A stretch of 64,000 bases of DNA from JADJYF01 sp050186725 (lineage in GTDB: Bacteria > Pseudomonadota > Gammaproteobacteria > Ga0077536): NCBI GenBank assembly GCA_050186725.1, contig JBFWYG010000012.1, positions 28,263-92,262 on the forward strand. The letters run 5' to 3'. The notes beneath the pieces are model-generated. The model saw nothing but the letters and a program-made list of their open reading frames with translations, was not told the DNA's origin and ran no database searches. The position numbers were made by a program, and so were the translations under genes. Of this stretch, positions 51,292 through 60,398 are shown piece by piece; position 1 is the stretch's first letter; every line of letters starts with the position of its first letter.

Positions 51292-52241
51292 GCCTCGCCC
51301 GCCAGCAGGATGTGCACCAGGAGCCCGATGACCGCCATCAGGAACGCAGTCGCGAGGAATTCCGGCACGCGGAAGATGCGCATCTTCGCGCATACCGTCT
51401 CGAGCCCCGCGAGCAGCGCGCCGCCCACCGCGAGCTTGGTGATTAGCGCCGGCAGGGCGAGCAGCAGGTCGCTCGCGGCCGCGCCGCGCGCCACGCCCCA
51501 CGGCAGGAACAGCGCGAGCCCGATGCAGGAGTAGACGAAGAGCTTGAGGCTCGCCGCCCATTCGAGCAGCGCGAGATGGCGCGCCGAGTACTCCAGCACC
51601 AGCGCCTCGTGGATCATGGTGAGTTCGAGATGGGTGCTGGGATTGTCGACCGGCACGCGCGCGTTCTCGGCCAGCGACACCAGCGTGAAGGCCACGCCGG
51701 CGAAAGCGAGACCGGGATAGATCACGAAGCCGGCGTCGGCCACGGTCTCCACCATGGTCGTGAGCGCGGTCGAGTGACCGATGAGCGCGCCGCAGAACAG
51801 CACCATGAGCAAGGCGGGTTCGGCGAGGAAGCCGAGCAGCATCTCGCGCCGCGCGCCGAGCGTGCCGAAGGCTGTGCCCAGGTCCATCGCGGCCAGGGCT
51901 ATGAACACGCGGGCCAGCGCCAGCAGGCCGACCAGCGCGATGGCGTCGGCCGCCGGTGCGAGCGGCAGATCGGTGGAGAGCGTCGGCACGATGCCCGCGG
52001 CGACCACCATGCACGCGAACACCAGGTAGGGCGCGGCGCGGAACAGCGGCGACGCGTCGTGGGCGACCACGGCCTCCTTGTGGAACAGCTTGCGCAGCGT
52101 CGCGAAGGGCTGCAACAGCGGCGGCGCGCTGCGATTGGCGAGCCAGGCGCGGCACTGCGCGATCCACCCGCTCAGCACCGGCGCGAGCACCAGCGCGACC
52201 AGCAGGGCGAGGGTCTGGGCTGTCACGCCGGCGCCGTTCAC
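51288..52241 (-). CDS. HyfC/NuoH-like membrane subunit
   Basis: Protein of 317 residues with eight helices, start GTG overlapping the HyfB-like stop (GTGA). It corresponds to NuoH/HyfC: QPFATLRKLFHKEAVVA, the acidic loop SLAENARVPVDNPSTHLELT and a terminal helix. NuoH forms the link between the quinone or active-site chamber and the membrane pumps, and the charged residues of that link are kept here. Confidence 0.92.
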   Translation of the reverse strand: MNGAGVTAQTLALLVALVLAPVLSGWIAQCRAWLANRSAPPLLQPFATLRKLFHKEAVVAHDASPLFRAAPYLVFACMVVAAGIVPTLSTDLPLAPAADAIALVGLLALARVFIALAAMDLGTAFGTLGARREMLLGFLAEPALLMVLFCGALIGHSTALTTMVETVADAGFVIYPGLAFAGVAFTLVSLAENARVPVDNPSTHLELTMIHEALVLEYSARHLALLEWAASLKLFVYSCIGLALFLPWGVARGAAASDLLLALPALITKLAVGGALLAGLETVCAKMRIFRVPEFLATAFLMAVIGLLVHILLAGEA

Positions 52242-54247
52242 GGCATGGTCACCAGCAGCAGCGCGATCAACGTGGCAAAGCTGTAGAGCAGGTAGAGGCT
52301 GATGCGCCCCTGCTGCAGACCGGCGACCAGGCGCGTGCAGGCCTCGAGGCCGCGTGCGACCGGCAGACCCAGCGCGCGCCAGGCGCGGTCCTCCAGCGTC
52401 ACGCGATAGCGCGGCGCGCGATCGAAAGCGGTCGGCAGTTCGCGCCGCAGGTGGAAGAAGGGCTCGAAGATCTGCCGGATGGGCATGCCGAAGCCTTCGG
52501 CGGTGTCCTGCATGCGCGCAGTCTGCAGCGGAAAGCCGCAGTCCCAGGGCGCGGCGCGGCGCGCGCGGCCGTGGAACAGTTGGCGCACGCCGAGGAACGT
52601 GAGGACGAACACCACGCCCACGCCGAGCAGCACCAGCAGCGGCGCGTAACTCGCGCGCTCGACCGCCACCGGCGCCACCAGCCACGTGTGCTGGCCGAGC
52701 GTCGCGCTCAATCCCTCGGCGCCGAGCATGCGCGTGACGCCATCGAGTGCGCGCAAGAGCGGCAGCGGCTGCAGGCCGAGCGCGATGCAGCCCGCGGCAA
52801 GCCAGGCCAGTCCCAGCCGCTCCGGCAACGACGCGTCGTGCGCGTCGCGGAGCGCCGGCTCGCGCGGACGGCCGAGGAACACCACGCCGAAGAACTTCAC
52901 CATGGTGTAGCTCGCCAGCGCGGCGATCAGCGCCACCAGCGCGGCCGCCACCGGGATCAGCATGTTCAGGAAGGAATCGGGCAGTTCGGGCGTGAACAGG
53001 AAGCCCTGCAGCAGCAGCCACTCTGCGACGAAACCCGCCAGCGGCGGCAACCCGGCGCTGGTCAGCGCGCCGATGAGTGACAGCCAGGCGACCTGCGGCA
53101 TGTAGCGCATGAGACCGCCCAGGCGTCCGAGATTGCGCTCGCCGGTCGCATGCAGCACCGCGCCGGTCGCGCTGAACAAGAGGCTCTTGAACAGCGCGTG
53201 CGCGAGCGCCTGGAACAGCACGGCACACAGCGCCAGCGCCGCGAAGCGCGGTTTACCGTGGGCTTCGAACACCATCGCGAGTCCCACGCCCGCGAACATG
53301 AGTCCCAGGTTCTCGATCGACGAGTAGGCGAGCAGGCGTTTCATGTCGACCTGCACCGCAGCGTAGATCACGCCGTAGAGCGCGCTGCCGAGACCGATGG
53401 CGAGCAGCGCCACGCCCCAGCCGGCGGCCGGCGCCCCCAACAGGTCCAGGCCTACCCGCAGCATGCCGTACAGCGCGGTCTTCAACATCACCGCGCTCAT
53501 CAGCGCCGACACCGGCGAAGGCGCGGCGGGATGCGCTTCCGGCAGCCAGCCGTGCAAGGGCAGCAGCCCGGCCTTGGAGCCGAAGCCGACCAGCGCGAGG
53601 GTGAAGGCGAGCGTGGCGGCGCCGCCGACGGGCGGCCGCGCGCGCATCGCGGCGAAGTCGAGTCCGCCACCGGCGTCGGCCAGCACGGCGAAGCACGAGA
53701 GCAGCGCAACCGCGCCGACGTGGGCCACCAGCAGGTAGATGAAGGCCGCGGCGCGCGTCTCGGCATCGCGGTCGTTGGCGATCACCAGGAAGAACGAGGC
53801 CAGCGCCATGGTCTCCCAGGCGAGCATGAAGCCGTAAGCATCGTCCGCCAGCAGCACGAGGCCCATGGCGGCCAGGAACAGGTGGTAGGCGAGGCAGATC
53901 AGGCCTGGGGGCGCGCCCTCGCGCTGCGCGAAATAGCCAGCGGCGAAACACGACACGCCCGCGCTCACGCCGCCCAGCAGCAGCAGGAACAGCGCGGCCA
54001 GACCGTCCAGTCGCACGCTGAGCGGCAGTCCCGGTGGGCCGAGTGGCAGGACGAGGGTCTGCGGCGGCGCCTGCAGTGCGCCGGCGGCGTACAGGGCGAG
54101 CAGCGCGCCGAGCGCCGCGCCGCACGGAAACAGCACGCGCGCCACGAAGCGCTGCCGCTCGAGGGCCAGCAGGCCGGCGGCGCCCAGCCCGAGCCAGGCC
54201 GCGAGGATCGCGAGCACCGTCGGCAGGGCGCCGGACGTCGAGATCAT
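52238..54247 (-). CDS. HyfB-like antiporter subunit (NuoL type)
   Basis: Membrane subunit of 669 residues, first gene of the operon. Proton-path residues are conserved: Glu in LAWETMALAS, Lys in GFGSKAGLLPLHGWLPEAHP, Lys in VMLKTALYG and Lys in HALFKSLLF. The C-terminal part has the HyfB/HycC mark APWDCGFPLQTARMQDT. There is no sign of a lateral-helix extension like that of NuoL. Confidence 0.93.
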   Translation of the reverse strand: MISTSGALPTVLAILAAWLGLGAAGLLALERQRFVARVLFPCGAALGALLALYAAGALQAPPQTLVLPLGPPGLPLSVRLDGLAALFLLLLGGVSAGVSCFAAGYFAQREGAPPGLICLAYHLFLAAMGLVLLADDAYGFMLAWETMALASFFLVIANDRDAETRAAAFIYLLVAHVGAVALLSCFAVLADAGGGLDFAAMRARPPVGGAATLAFTLALVGFGSKAGLLPLHGWLPEAHPAAPSPVSALMSAVMLKTALYGMLRVGLDLLGAPAAGWGVALLAIGLGSALYGVIYAAVQVDMKRLLAYSSIENLGLMFAGVGLAMVFEAHGKPRFAALALCAVLFQALAHALFKSLLFSATGAVLHATGERNLGRLGGLMRYMPQVAWLSLIGALTSAGLPPLAGFVAEWLLLQGFLFTPELPDSFLNMLIPVAAALVALIAALASYTMVKFFGVVFLGRPREPALRDAHDASLPERLGLAWLAAGCIALGLQPLPLLRALDGVTRMLGAEGLSATLGQHTWLVAPVAVERASYAPLLVLLGVGVVFVLTFLGVRQLFHGRARRAAPWDCGFPLQTARMQDTAEGFGMPIRQIFEPFFHLRRELPTAFDRAPRYRVTLEDRAWRALGLPVARGLEACTRLVAGLQQGRISLYLLYSFATLIALLLVTMP

Positions 54248-54302
54248 GGGCGCGGGACCAAGATCGAGGGCGTGACGGCGTCCCTGGGCAAGCGATGGGT
54301 CA

Positions 54303-54357
54303 TTGACTCATATTAGCGTCAAAGACTATTGCAATGATAGTACGATTACCATTAAAT
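54303..54357. promoter_or_regulatory. divergent promoter/operator between hyf-like operon and RHH gene
   Basis: An AT-rich island in otherwise GC-rich DNA. For the plus-strand gene, TTGCAA (54329-54334), a 17-base spacer and TTAAAT (54352-54357) form a good pair only 6 bases before the ATG at 54364, so the transcript may be leaderless. On the minus strand TTGCAA and TATGAG with 16 bases between could serve the hyf-like operon. The dyad TGAC...GTCA (54304-54321) and the palindrome ATTGCAAT are candidate binding sites for the RHH protein. Confidence 0.42.
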
Positions 54358-54363
54358 GTGCGT

Positions 54364-54570
54364 ATGGAACAGAGAACCGCCCGCCTCACCATCCTCATCG
54401 ATCCGCGCAAGAAGAAGATGTTCGAGGACATCTGCGCGCGTCAGGACCTCACGCCCTCGCAGGTCGTGCGCAAGCTGATTCGTCAGTATGTGATCGACAA
54501 CGCCGGGGACGGGCCGCTGCCGGACTGGCTGCAGGCCGCCGGGCCGACGACCGACAAGGATTCGCGCTAG
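54364..54570 (+). CDS. ribbon-helix-helix (CopG-like) regulator
   Basis: Small basic protein of 68 residues. The N-terminal strand (RTARLTILIDPRKKKMFEDI) and two helices ending in SQVVRKLIRQYV fit the ribbon-helix-helix fold of CopG/Arc proteins. No toxin gene adjoins. It is divergent from the hyf-like operon, with a shared AT-rich intergenic region, so it is the best candidate for control of that operon. An ATG ten codons upstream in the same frame overlaps the promoter elements and is less likely. Confidence 0.72.
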   Translation: MEQRTARLTILIDPRKKKMFEDICARQDLTPSQVVRKLIRQYVIDNAGDGPLPDWLQAAGPTTDKDSR

Positions 54571-54582
54571 GGGCGTCAGGAC

Positions 54583-54608
54583 CGCGGGCCGCCGCGTGAC
54601 GGCCCGCG
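54583..54608. terminator. hairpin between convergent RHH and PilZ-like genes
   Basis: Perfect 9-bp stem CGCGGGCCG / CGGCCCGCG with an 8-base loop, lying between two convergent stop codons. No T tract. Confidence 0.4.
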
Positions 54609-54623
54609 TGGAGGGGGGGAGGC

Positions 54624-55283
54624 TCAGGCGCCCGCGGGCGCGGGGTCGTCGAAGCTGCATCCGTAGTACACGCTGTCGTCCTGCGCTTCGCGGCGCCGGA
54701 CGACCGCCGGGCGCACGGTCTGCGGACCGCCTGGGGTGGGCAGGGCCACCGCGGCGCCCTCGCGCAGGAAGGCATCGGTGTCCTCGTCGACCACGAAACC
54801 GACGCTCCAGTCGGAGTGGTCGCGAAGCTTCAGGTCGATCACGCCGTCGGCTTCCCCGGCGGCGTTCAGCACCAGCGCGGAGACGTTGTCCGCGCCCGGC
54901 GCCGGGCTCTGCCGCCGCGCATTGCGGCGATTGAACACGCTGAAGAAGTCCGCCGTCACGCGATCGCCCAGATCGGGCGCTGCGTCGAACGCGATCGCCA
55001 CCACCAGGTCCGCGCCACGCGTTTCGCTGAACACCACGCGGCCGCCGAGGTCCGCGCAGCCGTCCAGACCTGGGGCCTGGATGGAGGCCGTGATCACTTC
55101 CCCGACCGGCAGCGTCGCCAGGCGCGTGGTGGCGAAGGTCACGCGCACGCCCTTCAGGTTGACGTCGATGACGCGGTCCGCGGCGATGCGCTGGCCACGG
55201 TGCAGTACGCTCAGGATCGGCGCCCACACGGGGGGCGGCTCGTAGCGGTACAGCTCGCGTCGATTGTTGTTGTTGACGCTCAT
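54624..55283 (-). CDS. PilZ-domain-like protein
   Basis: Protein of 219 residues. The first ~110 residues suggest a PilZ domain: NRRELYRYEPPP in place of RxxxR, and VIDVNLKGVRVTF in place of the D/NxSxxG motif. Because both c-di-GMP motifs are imperfect, binding is uncertain. The second half seems to be another beta domain (DHSDWSVGFVVDED). No membrane segment. It may couple a surface or motility process to c-di-GMP. Convergent with the RHH gene. Confidence 0.55.
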   Translation of the reverse strand: MSVNNNNRRELYRYEPPPVWAPILSVLHRGQRIAADRVIDVNLKGVRVTFATTRLATLPVGEVITASIQAPGLDGCADLGGRVVFSETRGADLVVAIAFDAAPDLGDRVTADFFSVFNRRNARRQSPAPGADNVSALVLNAAGEADGVIDLKLRDHSDWSVGFVVDEDTDAFLREGAAVALPTPGGPQTVRPAVVRRREAQDDSVYYGCSFDDPAPAGA

Positions 55284-55436
55284 TGTTGTTGTTCCTTCCT
55301 CCGGGTGAGGCGAAACTTTAACAGAAGACTCGCGGGCGCGCGCTCGAAACTGTGGAATGATTCACTGTCCTGGATCAAGTCCCGCGCTAGCGGCGGCGGC
55401 TGGATCGGCCGCGCGCATCGCGGCCAGAATAGGCCC

Positions 55437-56648
55437 ATGAGCATCGTCCCCGCCGTGTCCGATTTCGATCTGCGTCGTCTGCCCGAGGGCTTCTACGACG
55501 ATCCCTACCCATGGTTCCACGCGCTGCGCGCCGAGCGTCCCGTGCATCGCTGCCCGGACGGCAGCTGGCTCATCACCCGCCACGCCGATCTCGCGCAGGT
55601 GTATCGCAATCCGCGCCTGTTCAGCTCCGACAAGCGTCAGCAGTTCCTGCCGATGTTCGGCACGAGCCCGCTCTACGAGCACCACACCACGAGCCTCGTA
55701 TTCAACGATCCGCCGCTGCATACCCAGGTACGCAAGGCCATCGGTGACGCGCTCGCGCCGCGCACCGTGGCGGCGATGGCGCCGGCGCTGGAGACGCTGG
55801 TCGATGGCCTCCTGGACGGTATGGCGGCGAAGGGCGAGTGCTGCCTCATGCGCGACTTCGCTGGCGCCATCCCCATCGAGGTCATCGGCAACCTGCTCGA
55901 TGTGCGGCGCGAGGATCGTGGTCCGCTGCAGCGCTGGTCGAACGCCATCCTGGGCGCGCTCGAGTTCGGCTCCGACCCGGCGCGTCTCGCCGAGGGCAAC
56001 GCCGCGGTCAGTGAGTTCGTGGCATTCCTGGCCACGCTCATGGCCGAGCGCCGCGCGCGAGCCGCGGAGGCGGACGACATCATCAGCCGCCTCATCCGCT
56101 GGGAGAGCGCCGACTTTCGTCTGAGCGAATTCCAGATCCACCACCAGTGCATCTTCCTGCTGAACGCCGGGCACGAGACCACCACCAACCTGATCGGCAA
56201 CGGCGTGCTGGCGCTGCTCAGCCATCCGCGCGAACTCGCGCGCCTGCGCGCGGCGCCGGAGCTCATCGACAGCACGGTGGAGGAATGCCTGCGCTACGAG
56301 GCGCCGGTGCAGCTCGGCAATCGCACGGTGACGGCGGACACCATGATCGGCGACCAGCCCTTGGCCGCCGGAGACGTGCTGACGCTCGCCATCGGCGCGG
56401 CGAACCGCGATCCGGCGGTGTTCGAACGCCCGGACGAGTTCGACATCGGCCGTGCGCCCAATCCCCACTTGTCCTTCGGCGCCGGCATCCACACCTGCGC
56501 GGGGCTCGCGGTCGCGCGGCTCGAGGCGCGCATCGCGATCCAGCGCCTGGTCACGCGCTTTCCGGCCCTCGCGCTGGCCGGGCCCGTGAGCCGCGCGCGG
56601 CGCGCGCGCTTCCGCGCCATCGAACGCCTGCCGGTGCGCGTGGGCTGA
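55437..56648 (+). CDS. cytochrome P450
   Basis: Soluble bacterial P450 of 403 residues. The I-helix oxygen motif is LNAGHETTTN (~243), the K-helix ExxR is ECLRYE, and the haem Cys lies in FGAGIHTCAG (~353). ATG 55437 gives a normal N-terminus (SDFDLRRLPEGFYDDPYPWF). Substrate open; relatives hydroxylate terpenes, steroids or alkyl chains. No ferredoxin or ferredoxin reductase gene is nearby, so redox partners must come from elsewhere. Confidence 0.95.
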   Translation: MSIVPAVSDFDLRRLPEGFYDDPYPWFHALRAERPVHRCPDGSWLITRHADLAQVYRNPRLFSSDKRQQFLPMFGTSPLYEHHTTSLVFNDPPLHTQVRKAIGDALAPRTVAAMAPALETLVDGLLDGMAAKGECCLMRDFAGAIPIEVIGNLLDVRREDRGPLQRWSNAILGALEFGSDPARLAEGNAAVSEFVAFLATLMAERRARAAEADDIISRLIRWESADFRLSEFQIHHQCIFLLNAGHETTTNLIGNGVLALLSHPRELARLRAAPELIDSTVEECLRYEAPVQLGNRTVTADTMIGDQPLAAGDVLTLAIGAANRDPAVFERPDEFDIGRAPNPHLSFGAGIHTCAGLAVARLEARIAIQRLVTRFPALALAGPVSRARRARFRAIERLPVRVG

Positions 56649-56652
56649 GCGC

Positions 56653-57945
56653 TCAGTCGCCTTCGAAGCGTCGTTCGAGCCCCCGCCAGCAGTCGATGTA
56701 GTCGGCCTGCAGCGTGGGGCTCGCCAGCGCCCAGGCGGTCGGCTGGTAGAGGTAGCGGCTCTCGAACATGAAGGCCAGCGTGTCGCGGTGCTTGACCGGC
56801 TTCAAGTCCGCGCTGCTCGCGGCCTCGAACACGCCGGCCTCCGGGCCGTGGGGCACGAAGGCGTTGTGCAGGCTCACGCCGCCGGGCTCGAAGCCCGCCT
56901 TGCGCGCGTCGTACTGCCCGTGCACCAGGCCCATCAGCTCGCTCATGGTGTTGCGGTGGAACCAGGGCGGACGAAAACTGTGCTCGGCCACCGACCAGCG
57001 CGGCGGAAAGATCACGAAGTCGAGATTCGCCGCGCCGGGCGTGGCCGATGGCGAGGTGAGCACGGTGAAGATCGATGGGTCGGGGTGATCGAAGGTTACG
57101 GTGTTCATCGCGTTGAAGCGCGCCAGCGAATACTTCCACGGCACTGCATTGCCGACCCAGGCGACGACATCCAGCGGGTGATGGGCGAGCGGCACGCTGA
57201 AGAGCCTGCCGGCGAACTTCCACAGCAGTTCGGCGGGTGCGTCGTCGTCGACGAAATGCGCGACCGGCGCCAGGAAGTCGCGATTGTTGGCGTAGCCGTC
57301 CGAGCCCACCGGTCCGCGCTCCGGCAGCCTGAGCGGCGCACCGTAGTTCTCCGCGAGATAACCGCGCACCGGGCCGTCCACTGGCTCGAGCTGGAACTTC
57401 ATGCCGCGCGGCACGTAGGCGATTTCACCCGGGGCAACCTCCATGACGCCGCACTCGGTGGCGAGCCTGAAGGCGCCGCTCTGCGGCACGAACAGGAGCT
57501 CGCCGTCGTTCACCTGCAGGAACCTGCGTCCCATGCCGGTGTTGGCGGTGAAGAGATGCACGGCCAGACCAGTCTGCGCCGCGCAGTCGCCATTGGTCGC
57601 GATGGTCACGAGGCCCTCGACGAAGTCGTGGAGGCGGTCCGGGATGGGCAGCGGATCCCAGCGCAGCGGATCCGGCGTCGCCAGCGCCTCCTGGCTGGGC
57701 GCGGTACGTAGTTCGCCGAGAGGTTGCGGCACCGCGCGGCCGCGCAGCACCGAGGGCCGGATGCGATAGAACCAGGTGCGACGGTTCTCGCCGCGCGGCG
57801 CGGTGAAGGCGGTGTAGCTGAACTTCTCGGCATACAGGCCGAGCGGCTGGCGCTGTGGCGAGAACTGCCCCTGGGGCAGCGCCCCCGGCAGGGCTTCGCT
57901 CTCGAATTCGTTGCCGAAGCCGGCGAGGTAGCGGAGGGCGGACAT
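56653..57945 (-). CDS. hmgA: homogentisate 1,2-dioxygenase
   Basis: Fe(II) ring-cleaving enzyme of 430 residues: homogentisate plus O2 gives maleylacetoacetate. Start at MSALRYLAGFGNEFESEALPG in shortened form matches the conserved N-terminus. Iron ligands are His and Glu of WFHRNTMSE and the later His in FVPHGPE. The GENRRTWFYRIRPS segment is also typical. The usual partners, fumarylacetoacetase and maleylacetoacetate isomerase, are not in the window. Convergent with the P450 gene with only 4 bases between the stops. Confidence 0.96.
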   Translation of the reverse strand: MSALRYLAGFGNEFESEALPGALPQGQFSPQRQPLGLYAEKFSYTAFTAPRGENRRTWFYRIRPSVLRGRAVPQPLGELRTAPSQEALATPDPLRWDPLPIPDRLHDFVEGLVTIATNGDCAAQTGLAVHLFTANTGMGRRFLQVNDGELLFVPQSGAFRLATECGVMEVAPGEIAYVPRGMKFQLEPVDGPVRGYLAENYGAPLRLPERGPVGSDGYANNRDFLAPVAHFVDDDAPAELLWKFAGRLFSVPLAHHPLDVVAWVGNAVPWKYSLARFNAMNTVTFDHPDPSIFTVLTSPSATPGAANLDFVIFPPRWSVAEHSFRPPWFHRNTMSELMGLVHGQYDARKAGFEPGGVSLHNAFVPHGPEAGVFEAASSADLKPVKHRDTLAFMFESRYLYQPTAWALASPTLQADYIDCWRGLERRFEGD

Positions 57946-58023
57946 CGGCGCGTCGCTCGTGATCAATCCGCCGCTATTATAGGCAGCGCTCGCCAGTTCC
58001 ATTCCCATCCCGGAGCCGACGCC

Positions 58024-59112
58024 ATGGCCGATCCCCAAGCCCGTGCCACTACCGCGCCGCCACCGCAGGCGCGCGCCCAGCTGGCCGATGCCGCCACGCC
58101 GCTGATCCGCAACGCCTGGTACGTGGTCGCGCTGTCGGATGAGGTCACGCGCGCGCCGCTCGGACGCGAGGCGATGGAGACCTCGGTCGTGCTCTACCGT
58201 CGCGCGGATGGCACGCCGGTCGCGCTGCAGAACCGCTGCTGCCACCGTTCCTTTCCGCTCGCCCACGGCACGCTGGAAGGCGACGCCATCCGCTGTGGCT
58301 ACCATGGTCTCAAGTACGCCGCCGACGGTCGCTGCGTCGAGATCCCGATGCAGGACAAGATTCCGCCTCAGCTGCGGCTGCGCGCCTATCCCGTGATCGA
58401 GCGCGCGCCCCTGGTGTGGGCCTGGTTCGGCGATCCGGCGGCGGCCGACGCGAGCCTGCTGCCCCATCCCGACTGGCTCGGCGCGCCGGACTGGGACATG
58501 TACATCGGCTACCTGCCCATCGCGGCGAGCTACGTGCACATGCACGAGAACCTGCTCGACCTCTCGCACCTGTCCTTCCTGCATCCGCGCACCTTCGGCA
58601 CCCCGGAGTACGCGCGCGCGCCGGTGGAGCTCGCGGTGGCCGGCGCCGACATCCAGGCCTGGCGTCATGTCGAGTGCACGCTGCCCGACATCTACGCCGT
58701 GCCGCTCGGCTGGCAGGGGCAGCGCGCGCGGCGCAGCTCCGGCTCGCACTTCGTTGCGCCGGGGCTGCACGTCAACACCGGTTTTCTCACCAATCTCGAA
58801 CGGCCGTCGCCGACGGACGAGGCGCCGCCGACCATCCGCGTCGCGCAGGTCATCACGCCCATCGATCGCCATCACCTGCACTACTGGTTCGTCGGCTGTC
58901 GCAACTTCGCGCGCGGCCGTCCGGACATCGACGCCTTCATGCGCGAGGCGCAGATCAAGGCCTTCACCGAGGACCAGTTCGCGATGGAGCAGATCGCGCG
59001 CATGCAGCAGGTCGACCAGGCGGGCGACTACGTCGAGATGCACATACCGACCGACGCCGCCGGCCTCGCCATGCGCCGGCACCTCAACGCGCTGGCCGCG
59101 CGCGAGGCCTGA
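58024..59112 (+). CDS. Rieske non-haem iron oxygenase (VanA-like)
   Basis: Oxygenase subunit of 362 residues. Rieske [2Fe-2S] ligands: Cys72-x-His74 (CCHRSF) and Cys91-x2-His94 (CGYHG). The mononuclear iron site follows in ENLLDLSHLSFLH (Asp, His, His). Length and the single-subunit layout match vanillate O-demethylase and related hydroxylases. The reductase partner is missing here. Divergent from hmgA; the flavoprotein gene follows 94 bases later. Confidence 0.93.
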   Translation: MADPQARATTAPPPQARAQLADAATPLIRNAWYVVALSDEVTRAPLGREAMETSVVLYRRADGTPVALQNRCCHRSFPLAHGTLEGDAIRCGYHGLKYAADGRCVEIPMQDKIPPQLRLRAYPVIERAPLVWAWFGDPAAADASLLPHPDWLGAPDWDMYIGYLPIAASYVHMHENLLDLSHLSFLHPRTFGTPEYARAPVELAVAGADIQAWRHVECTLPDIYAVPLGWQGQRARRSSGSHFVAPGLHVNTGFLTNLERPSPTDEAPPTIRVAQVITPIDRHHLHYWFVGCRNFARGRPDIDAFMREAQIKAFTEDQFAMEQIARMQQVDQAGDYVEMHIPTDAAGLAMRRHLNALAAREA

Positions 59113-59206
59113 GCGGGGCGCCGCTGGCGTTTCCTGGCGGGCCGCAATACGCTCGCCCGGGGCCTTTAGCCTGCGGCGGCGGGCGGCAATCGCGAGGGGA
59201 GCGGGA

Positions 59207-60385
59207 ATGTCGATGGATTCAGCGGCCGCGCGCGCGGCCACGCGCAGCGCGCTGTTCGGCGGCATAGAAGCAGTACGCGCGCGCCTGGCGGCGCAGGTCG
59301 AAGTGGACGAGCGGGGCGGCACCTTGAGCGCGGCCTCTGTCGAAGCCCTGGTCGAGACGGGCGTGCTGCGCATGAAACTGCCGAAAGTCCTGGGCGGTTT
59401 CGAAGCCGATCTCGTCACGCAGATGGAAGTGCTCGAACGCCTCGCGAACATCAATGCGAGCGTCGGCTGGTGCGCCATGGTCGGCGCCACGAGCCTCGCC
59501 CTGCCCGGCGCCTTCCTGCCCGACGAGGGGCTCGCGCGCATGTTTGGCGATGCACGATCGCCGCGCGGCGCGATCGTGGTGACGCCGTCCGGCACGGCGA
59601 CGCCGGTCGACGGCGGGCACCGCGTCAGCGGTCGCTGGAGCTTCGCGAGCGGTATTCGCCACGCCGACTGGCTGGTCGCGATCTGTCGCGAGACGCCGGC
59701 GCCCGCCGCGGGGCCAGGCCTGCGCTGGGTGGTGGTGCCGACCGCCGAATGCCTCATTCACGACAACTGGCAGGTGGTCGGCCTGCGCGGGACCGGCAGC
59801 TGCGACGTCGAGTTGCAGGATCTGTTCGTGCCGGAGGCACTCAGCTTCGGCGCCGGCGAGGCGCCCCGTCGCGGTGGCGCGCTGTACGCCATCGGCCTGC
59901 CGACCTTCGTCGCCTACGAACACGCCGGCTTCGCGCTCGGCGTCGCGCGCCGCGCGCTGGACGGCGTGGTCGAGATCCTGCGCAACAAGCGGCGCGGCTA
60001 TGCGCCGGGCGGCGTCGGCGTCGCCGAGCGCGGCGCTCTGCAGCACCTGCTCGGTCGTGCCGAGACCCGCCTGCGCGCGGCCCGCGCGCTCGCCATCGAG
60101 GTCAACGAGGCCGCGTGGGACGCCGCCGGCGCCGGGCGCGGCATCGACGCCGCCCAGCATTGCGAAGTGCGCAGCGCCGCGACCTACGCGACCGAAGTCG
60201 CGGTGGAGGTGGTCAACGAGCTGTTCCGCCATGCCGGCGCGGCCGCCATCTTCGATCATCACTTCGTGCAGCGCTGCCTGCGCGACGTCACCGTCGCCGC
60301 GCAGCACTACATGGTGGCCGACTCCGCCTACGAGCAGCTCGGCCGCGCGCGCCTCGGCATCGCCGAGGTCAATCCCATGGGCTGA
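59207..60385 (+). CDS. acyl-CoA-dehydrogenase-fold flavin monooxygenase (HsaA/group D-like)
   Basis: Protein of 392 residues with AGGGGAGCGGGA just upstream of the ATG. It has the acyl-CoA-dehydrogenase fold: VLRMKLPKVLGGFEADL, NASVGWCAMVGATS, FASGIRHADWLV, and a C-terminal RHAGAAAIFDHHFVQRCLRD. The catalytic Glu of acyl-CoA dehydrogenases is not evident, and the pattern fits the FMNH2/FADH2-using group D oxygenases such as HsaA or HpaH-like hydroxylases. No small reductase is adjacent. It is followed 13 bases on by an LLM gene. Confidence 0.85.
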   Translation: MSMDSAAARAATRSALFGGIEAVRARLAAQVEVDERGGTLSAASVEALVETGVLRMKLPKVLGGFEADLVTQMEVLERLANINASVGWCAMVGATSLALPGAFLPDEGLARMFGDARSPRGAIVVTPSGTATPVDGGHRVSGRWSFASGIRHADWLVAICRETPAPAAGPGLRWVVVPTAECLIHDNWQVVGLRGTGSCDVELQDLFVPEALSFGAGEAPRRGGALYAIGLPTFVAYEHAGFALGVARRALDGVVEILRNKRRGYAPGGVGVAERGALQHLLGRAETRLRAARALAIEVNEAAWDAAGAGRGIDAAQHCEVRSAATYATEVAVEVVNELFRHAGAAAIFDHHFVQRCLRDVTVAAQHYMVADSAYEQLGRARLGIAEVNPMG

Positions 60386-60398
60386 AGGAGTCCCGCAC

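Noticed and set aside
56653..59757. 1034-residue extended homogentisate dioxygenase
   Set aside because: The extension lies antisense to the Rieske and flavoprotein genes; the normal 430-residue start is at MSALRYLAGFGNEF.
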